Part shown: positions 60,136 through 64,000 of the stretch, one piece after another | How positions within the stretch are numbered: position 1 is the first letter of the stretch | Layout: each line of letters opens with the position of its first letter | Assembly: GCA_024234505.1 (NCBI GenBank) | Contig: JACKOD010000007.1 | Location: 21,029-85,028, forward strand | Source of the DNA: Hahellaceae bacterium | Lineage (GTDB): Bacteria > Pseudomonadota > Gammaproteobacteria > Pseudomonadales > Oleiphilaceae | Length of the DNA: 64,000 bases | Direction of reading: 5' to 3' | Program-made: the position numbers and the translations under genes | The notes under the pieces: model-generated | Told to the model about the DNA's origin: nothing | Database searches by the model: none | The model's input: only the letters and a program-made list of their open reading frames with translations

Positions 60136-60381
60136 ATGATCAGACACAGCGAAATTAGCGATAACGACCTTCGTAAAATGATCGAAGACTCAACGGTTCA
60201 ATTGGGTGGGCACCGTAAGCTAAAAATATACGGAACCTTGTATTGTGCCTCCGGCAAGCGGATGAAACGGGAAAACCGAGTGTTTTTTGAAAACGAAGCC
60301 GAGGCGCTTAAACATCACTTCCGCCCCTGTGGGCATTGCATGAGGGAGGCATATCGCGCGTGGATCTGTTTGAACAAATAG
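60136..60381 (+). CDS. stand-alone Ada-type metal-binding domain protein
   Basis: An 81-residue protein made of a single Ada N-terminal-like domain: LKIYGTLYCASGKRMKRENR, then VFFENEAEALKHHFRPCGHC. Ada coordinates zinc with four cysteines (C38, C42, C69, C72 in E. coli); here C37, C65 and C68 are present but the C42 position is K41, so the site has only three. A group of small proteins shares this pattern, including YGTLYC and RPCGHCMR. It overlaps the alkB gene by 22 bases. Whether it can still accept methyl groups is open. Confidence 0.85.
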   Translation: MIRHSEISDNDLRKMIEDSTVQLGGHRKLKIYGTLYCASGKRMKRENRVFFENEAEALKHHFRPCGHCMREAYRAWICLNK

Positions 60382-60986
60382 ACGAGCTGCCTTACAACCT
60401 GCTTCCCCAAAACGGCACCGCGAACTACTACGGCAGGATCATCCCTTACCCGGAAGCGGATTATTACTTTGACGCCTTACTGAATGAAGTCGCCTGGACG
60501 CACGATGAGGCAGTCATTATGGGTAAGAAAATCGTCACCAAACGCAAAGTGGCCTGGTATGCGGATCATCCCTTTTCTTACACTTATTCCAACACCACCA
60601 AAACAGCCTTGCCCTGGATACCTGTCCTGCAGGAGCTGAAACAAATCGTACAGGCGGCGAGCGGGGAGACCTATAATTCCTGCCTGCTTAATCTCTACCG
60701 TGACGGCAGCGAAGGGATGGCCTGGCATAGTGACGCAGAGAAGGATCTAAAGTTAAACGGTGCGATAGGATCGTTAAGTTTTGGGGCTGAACGCAAGTTT
60801 TCTTTCAAACACAAACAAACTAAAGAAACGGTTTCAAAGGTGCTGGAACACGGCAGCCTGTTGGTGATGAAAGACACCACCCAGACCTATTGGTTACATC
60901 GACTGCCGCCTACCAAAACGGTTCATACGCCACGAATCAATCTGACGTTCAGGACGATCAATCATGCCCCTGCCGAACAGGCTTAA
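60360..60986 (+). CDS. alkB: AlkB-family alkylated-DNA dioxygenase
   Basis: An Fe(II)/2-oxoglutarate enzyme that removes methyl groups from 1-methyladenine and 3-methylcytosine in DNA. The 208-residue protein has AWHSDAEKDL (H123, D125), the distal His in WLHRLPPTKTV (H180) and the 2-oxoglutarate-binding arginines in PRINLTFR. Overall it resembles the AlkB homologue 2/3 type. The start is GTG 60360 with GAGGGAGG upstream; the gene begins inside the stand-alone Ada-domain gene, indicating translational coupling. Confidence 0.92.
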   Translation: MDLFEQIDELPYNLLPQNGTANYYGRIIPYPEADYYFDALLNEVAWTHDEAVIMGKKIVTKRKVAWYADHPFSYTYSNTTKTALPWIPVLQELKQIVQAASGETYNSCLLNLYRDGSEGMAWHSDAEKDLKLNGAIGSLSFGAERKFSFKHKQTKETVSKVLEHGSLLVMKDTTQTYWLHRLPPTKTVHTPRINLTFRTINHAPAEQA

Positions 60987-61534
60987 TGCTTCAGCGCATG
61001 AAAGCGCGCATCCGCTTCTGCAAACAACGTCTTAACCCTGACAATATCCCACGGCCGTTCGACGAGTGTTTCATGGTCCCACTCGCTGCGCGGTTTGTCC
61101 GGTTCAAAAAAATTGCCGCCATAAACATGCAGTGCACAGGTCATTTTGCCAATAGGGTTGACTACCGAATGAATAATGTCGCGACCGAGGGTGGTGACAT
61201 CCCCTTTGCCAAGGGATTTGGCACCTGCGGCTTCGATGCTTTCGTCGGTTCTGCGCCAGAAGACGTTATCTTCTCTGCCGTCATAGATGCCGACCACGGA
61301 AAACATTTGGTGATTGTGCGGCATGATACTCATGCACGGCGCCCAGACGAAGTTGATGATGGTGACTTCATCGGATCGGTACAGGGGGGTAAGGCCCGCA
61401 TGGGTGGGTTCCCCAAGCTCGGAAAAAATCATCGAAGGGTTCGCAATGGCTTCTGCCACTACTTCGCGAACAGCGGCCTGGCCTTCTTTCACGGCACTGA
61501 TACAGTCTTGGATAAAACGATCTTTGTCGAACAT
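60983..61534 (-). CDS. cysteine dioxygenase-type cupin enzyme
   Basis: A 183-residue cupin with the cysteine-dioxygenase-type metal motif: FVWAPCMSIMPHNHQMFSVV (HNH, about 95-97 from the chosen start), a downstream IIHSVVNPIGKMTCALHVYG with the third His, and GREDNVFWRR between them. It would use Fe(II) and O2 on a thiol or small acid; the substrate is unknown. ATG 61534 with GGGAGG upstream is the start, in preference to 61573. It converges on alkB with a four-base overlap. Confidence 0.85.
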   Translation of the reverse strand: MFDKDRFIQDCISAVKEGQAAVREVVAEAIANPSMIFSELGEPTHAGLTPLYRSDEVTIINFVWAPCMSIMPHNHQMFSVVGIYDGREDNVFWRRTDESIEAAGAKSLGKGDVTTLGRDIIHSVVNPIGKMTCALHVYGGNFFEPDKPRSEWDHETLVERPWDIVRVKTLFAEADARFHALKH

Positions 61535-61730
61535 GACTCGCCTCCCGTTACTTGCGTGTTGAGCGTACTGCAAATGCTAGGGTTGTACTGCGTTTTGCGG
61601 TGTCGAGCAGCGGCGCTTAGTGCGCCGGATGCACTTTTGTTTAATTGAATAGCACCGCTAATAGGATAGGCTTAAACAGGACTGTGTAGAAATAATAGAC
61701 TGGGAGCGTTTTCTTTTTACGCTGACTAGT

Positions 61731-62750
61731 CTATGTATTCCTCTTGCTATCCCAGACATCCAGCACATTGCCAAACTTTCTGAAGCGACTGAGCACCGTA
61801 TTAACCTGCGCCATCCGCGCTTCCAGCGAACCACCGATCTTAAAATACGGAATTTTCCGTTCCGCCAGATCCGCCGCGATCTGGTTTTGAAACCATAATC
61901 TTTTCTGATCGCCGCTGCGATCCCAGGTGTCGGCGTAGGGAATATCCGTGTCGCAGAGGAAGAACACGTCATAGCGTTTTTCCGCTGCCTGCGCTAATTG
62001 TGTCAGCACAGGACCGGCGCAACCCTGATAGTCCTTCGCAAACACATAGGTGGTAATGGCGTTCGTGTCGCAGAACAGATAGCCGCGGCTGTCCTGAAGC
62101 AGAGCGTTTTCCCGACGCAGGTGCTCTGGCGCAATCTCTTCAAACTGTTCCAGAGTAATGCGGCGATTGACCTGATGTTTCAACCAATATTCCGCACCAT
62201 ACTCCGGCATCCAGTGCGTGTGGTGCTGTTCCGCCAATGCCTTGGCCAGGGTTGTCTTACCGGTGGAGGGCGCGCCCATGAAGCAGACTTTTATCACCAG
62301 ATCGGAATAGACCTGCGGATCGAGATAATGCCGATGGGCAAAGTAATCCTCTCGCAGTAGCGTACCGCTGATGGGTACGGCGGTACGGGCTTCATCCACG
62401 CGGCGATCCTGTGCGCCTAAGGCTTTGCTGACGTGGTCCCCATAAAACTCGCTGCAATAAAAATGCGTGATGGGCAGGCCATCAAGTTTTTTGAGGATAT
62501 AGTCTTCCTGAACACGTTTGATTTCCGGGGTATCGCCATAGCCAGCGGGGCCGTCCCAGGCTTCGATGATGCGCACCTGGGGATACAGGCGTTTAATCCA
62601 TCCGGCCCGAACCGGCAGTGGGATGTCGATCACCTCGGTGTCATAGACCATCACCACCAGCTCATCGACCTCGGCCAAGGCCGTTTCAATCATAAACTGA
62701 TGGCCTCGGTGGAAGGGTGCAAACTTCCCCAGTGTCAGACCGCGTTTCAT
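61731..62750 (-). CDS. nadR: NadR-like NMN adenylyltransferase/ribosylnicotinamide kinase, without regulator domain
   Basis: Phosphorylates nicotinamide riboside and adenylylates NMN to NAD. The 339-residue protein starts MKRGLTLGKFAPFHRGHQFM (HxGH nucleotidyltransferase motif), has ISGTLLREDY, and a C-terminal kinase with Walker A FMGAPSTGKTTLAKAL and FLCDTDIPYADTWDRSG. Enteric NadR carries an N-terminal helix-turn-helix that represses NAD genes; this one lacks it, so it should be enzymatic only. It overlaps pnuC by the ATGA pattern. ATG 62750 is the start. Confidence 0.93.
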   Translation of the reverse strand: MKRGLTLGKFAPFHRGHQFMIETALAEVDELVVMVYDTEVIDIPLPVRAGWIKRLYPQVRIIEAWDGPAGYGDTPEIKRVQEDYILKKLDGLPITHFYCSEFYGDHVSKALGAQDRRVDEARTAVPISGTLLREDYFAHRHYLDPQVYSDLVIKVCFMGAPSTGKTTLAKALAEQHHTHWMPEYGAEYWLKHQVNRRITLEQFEEIAPEHLRRENALLQDSRGYLFCDTNAITTYVFAKDYQGCAGPVLTQLAQAAEKRYDVFFLCDTDIPYADTWDRSGDQKRLWFQNQIAADLAERKIPYFKIGGSLEARMAQVNTVLSRFRKFGNVLDVWDSKRNT

Positions 62751-63457
62751 ACCGCCAGGCTCTCGGCTTGTCGGAGGTAGATTTCGTGTTGTTTCGCACC
62801 GACATGCCAGCGCCAATAACCAAAGAGTGAATTCAGCAAGAAAAGGGTCCACATGAGTACCATCATATCGCCCGACTCACCGCCGGCCTGAACGCGCAGG
62901 AACCACATGACGATCGTTACAACGTTCAGCACAATGTACAGCAGCCATTGTTCTTTGAATCGCCACATCATCAAAAAGGTAGCCACTACAGAAAGAACGT
63001 TCGTGCTCGCGTCGATATAGGGGGTATTTTGTTCCGGATTGAGCCCCAGCAGCAGCCCTAGACACAAGGTGCCAACCACACAGCTGACCGCCACCGCCAC
63101 ACGCCATTGCCAGTTCAATTGGCGCATCTCAACCACCTGAACGGCGGTGGTATGTCGTCGCCACAGTAAATAGCCAATAATGCCGGTGGGCACGAAAAAG
63201 AAGATATTCAGATAAACCTCGCCGAATAGTCCGTTTTCGAAGGCCAGGACGGCATAGGCGAAACTAGTGTAAAGCCCGAACAGATAACCTTCCCGACGGC
63301 CGATGGCGGTCAGACTCACGCATACCAGGCCCGAAACAAAAACGGTAAGTTCGAAGATGTTGGTTGCAAGCACCACACTCAAGGCACCGCCGACCACACT
63401 CAGCAAGGCGACCCACACAACATCTATTTTTCGCTGCGATATTGCTGTCGAACGCAT
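62747..63457 (-). CDS. pnuC: nicotinamide riboside transporter PnuC
   Basis: A 236-residue inner-membrane facilitator with about seven hydrophobic helices (for example VVWVALLSVVGGALSVVLAT, NIFFFVPTGIIGYLLW, WLLYIVLNVVTIVMWFL). The substrate-binding region and GLYTSFAYAVLAFENGLFGE match the PnuC family. It imports nicotinamide riboside, which NadR, encoded downstream, phosphorylates and traps. ATG 63457 has GGGAGG upstream. A 13-bp direct repeat lies 70 bases ahead and may be regulatory. Confidence 0.93.
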   Translation of the reverse strand: MRSTAISQRKIDVVWVALLSVVGGALSVVLATNIFELTVFVSGLVCVSLTAIGRREGYLFGLYTSFAYAVLAFENGLFGEVYLNIFFFVPTGIIGYLLWRRHTTAVQVVEMRQLNWQWRVAVAVSCVVGTLCLGLLLGLNPEQNTPYIDASTNVLSVVATFLMMWRFKEQWLLYIVLNVVTIVMWFLRVQAGGESGDMMVLMWTLFLLNSLFGYWRWHVGAKQHEIYLRQAESLAV

Positions 63458-63526
63458 TTTCCCTCCCATACATTATCTGTTTGAATCAAAAGCCCATGAA
63501 GACAACCCGACATCCTGACGGCGTGC

Positions 63527-63552
63527 AAAGTATCTACATAAAGTATCTAAAT
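63527..63552 (-). promoter_or_regulatory. 13-bp direct repeat upstream of pnuC
   Basis: AAAGTATCTACAT (63527) repeats as AAAGTATCTAAAT (63540), i.e. two TAGATACTTT boxes on the coding strand of pnuC at a 13-base period. Position in the pnuC-nadR promoter region makes a regulator site plausible. Confidence 0.4.
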
Positions 63553-63572
63553 AATGGTATTCCGGCAAAGCT

Positions 63573-63662
63573 GTAGGTCGGACTTCAGTCCGACAAAGGT
63601 AGCGAAAACAAAACTTCTGCCGGACTGCCAAAAGTAGGCGATCTAGGCGAAGTCCGACCTAC
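63573..63662. repeat. pair of inverted REP-like elements
   Basis: GTAGGTCGGACTTC (63573-63586) continues into AGTCCGAC, giving the stem GTCGGACT/AGTCCGAC (63577-63594). An inverted copy GAAGTCCGACCTAC lies at 63649-63662. REPs of the form GTAGGTCGGR..CAGYCCGAC are dispersed in many gammaproteobacteria. The two copies in opposite orientation resemble a BIME-type unit between pnuC and the toxin gene. Confidence 0.75.
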
Positions 63663-63723
63663 GAGGCGATCGTATTTACCCGGATTCTTTTTGATCAGGC
63701 GCTTAACTGCCCATGTTTGATCG

Positions 63724-63987
63724 CTATTCATAATGCGTCCACATACGCAGAACTTTAACTGCTTTTTGCGCTTCAATGACTTGATATACCAACCTGTGCT
63801 GAATATTAATACGTCTTGAATATGCACCAGAAAGGTCGCCAACCAATTTTTCGTAAGGTGGAGGATTTTGATACGGGTTGGCCGCTACAATATTAAGTAA
63901 GTCTTTAGCTTTTTCCTTTAACCCCGAAGCAGACAGCTTTTTTGCATCTTTTTGTGCTTGCTTTGTGTATACCAGTTGCCAGGTCAC
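63724..63987 (-). CDS. yoeB: Txe/YoeB-family toxin
   Basis: An 87-residue mRNA interferase: WQLVYTKQAQKDAKKLSASG, then NPPPYEKLVGDLSGAYSRRI, INIQHRLVYQV and the C-terminal MWTHYE with the catalytic His and Tyr of YoeB. YoeB cleaves mRNA at the ribosome and is neutralised by YefM. The start codon GTG (63987) overlaps a TGA of an upstream frame (GTGA), so the antitoxin gene should lie just beyond the right edge. An upstream in-frame TTG at 63990 is also possible. Confidence 0.9.
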   Translation of the reverse strand: MTWQLVYTKQAQKDAKKLSASGLKEKAKDLLNIVAANPYQNPPPYEKLVGDLSGAYSRRINIQHRLVYQVIEAQKAVKVLRMWTHYE

Positions 63988-64000
63988 CAATCCAGCTCCG

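Overview
The window reads as chromosomal DNA from a free-living, probably marine gammaproteobacterium. Supporting signs are the LeuA, YaeQ, DbpA and YaiL (DUF2058) homologues, the bacterial voltage-gated sodium channel, the Pseudomonas-like arrangement of cobalamin genes (cbtAB, cobW, cobN, chlID-type chelatase), and dense operons with ATGA or TAATG stop/start overlaps. Species cannot be named from the sequence alone. No rRNA, tRNA, CRISPR array or intact insertion sequence was seen.

Left part (1-19.2 kb): a 5'-truncated membrane/coiled-coil protein, a BacNav-type sodium channel, an Lrp-family regulator divergent from leuA (with a structured leader), a GST, two tandem PhoA-type alkaline phosphatases (one exported, one lipoprotein) followed by a small exported protein, yaeQ, ppiC, a large lipoprotein divergent from a subtilisin-like protease with a MopE-type metal-binding tail, and a four-gene operon DUF3348 / MotA-TolQ-like DUF802 protein with a very long tail / OmpA-MotB-like protein / DUF2894. 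The middle pair of that operon has the architecture of the ZorAB motor of Zorya defence systems.

Middle part (19.2-41.9 kb): a cobalamin locus. bluB lies on the minus strand. A cobalamin riboswitch precedes a long plus-strand run: cbtB, cbtA, chlID-type chelatase, cobO, cobB, a NiCoT-type transporter, cbiD, cobK, cobH, cobL, cobI, cbiG, cobJ, cobM, cobW, cobN, cbiB, cobC, cbiX. It mixes 'aerobic' markers (CobN, ChlI/D-type partner, CobW) with 'anaerobic' ones (CbiD, CbiG, CbiX). Two cobalt importers and two histidine-rich metal-binding segments fit a role in cobalt supply. cobG, cobF, cobQ, cobU/P, cobS/V and a cobT-type gene are not in the window.

Right part (41.9-64 kb) is more mosaic: an AraC regulator and a VOC protein, rsuA-type pseudouridine synthase, dbpA, yaiL, a DUF4124/HExxH protein, a 5'-truncated delta-type carbonic anhydrase remnant, a PhnD-like binding protein with a hybrid histidine kinase, a PP2C phosphatase, and next to it two translationally coupled genes that I read as an isolated FliG C-terminal torque domain and a MotA cytoplasmic domain stripped of all membrane segments. 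The charged residues that mediate MotA-FliG contact in E. coli are largely kept in both. Then come an Mrr-like PD-(D/E)XK nuclease with an apparent in-frame TGA near its 3' end, a Phd/ParE toxin-antitoxin pair, a DNA-alkylation repair cluster (AraC-MGMT protein, 2OG-Fe(II) oxygenase, stand-alone Ada metal-binding domain, AlkB), a cysteine-dioxygenase-type cupin, nadR-pnuC for nicotinamide riboside salvage, REP-like repeats, and a YoeB toxin at the edge.

The best candidate for an undescribed system is the soluble FliG-C/MotA-cytoplasmic pair beside the PP2C phosphatase (52.6-54.8 kb). The ZorAB-like DUF3348-DUF802-OmpA-DUF2894 operon (14.4-19.2 kb) comes next.
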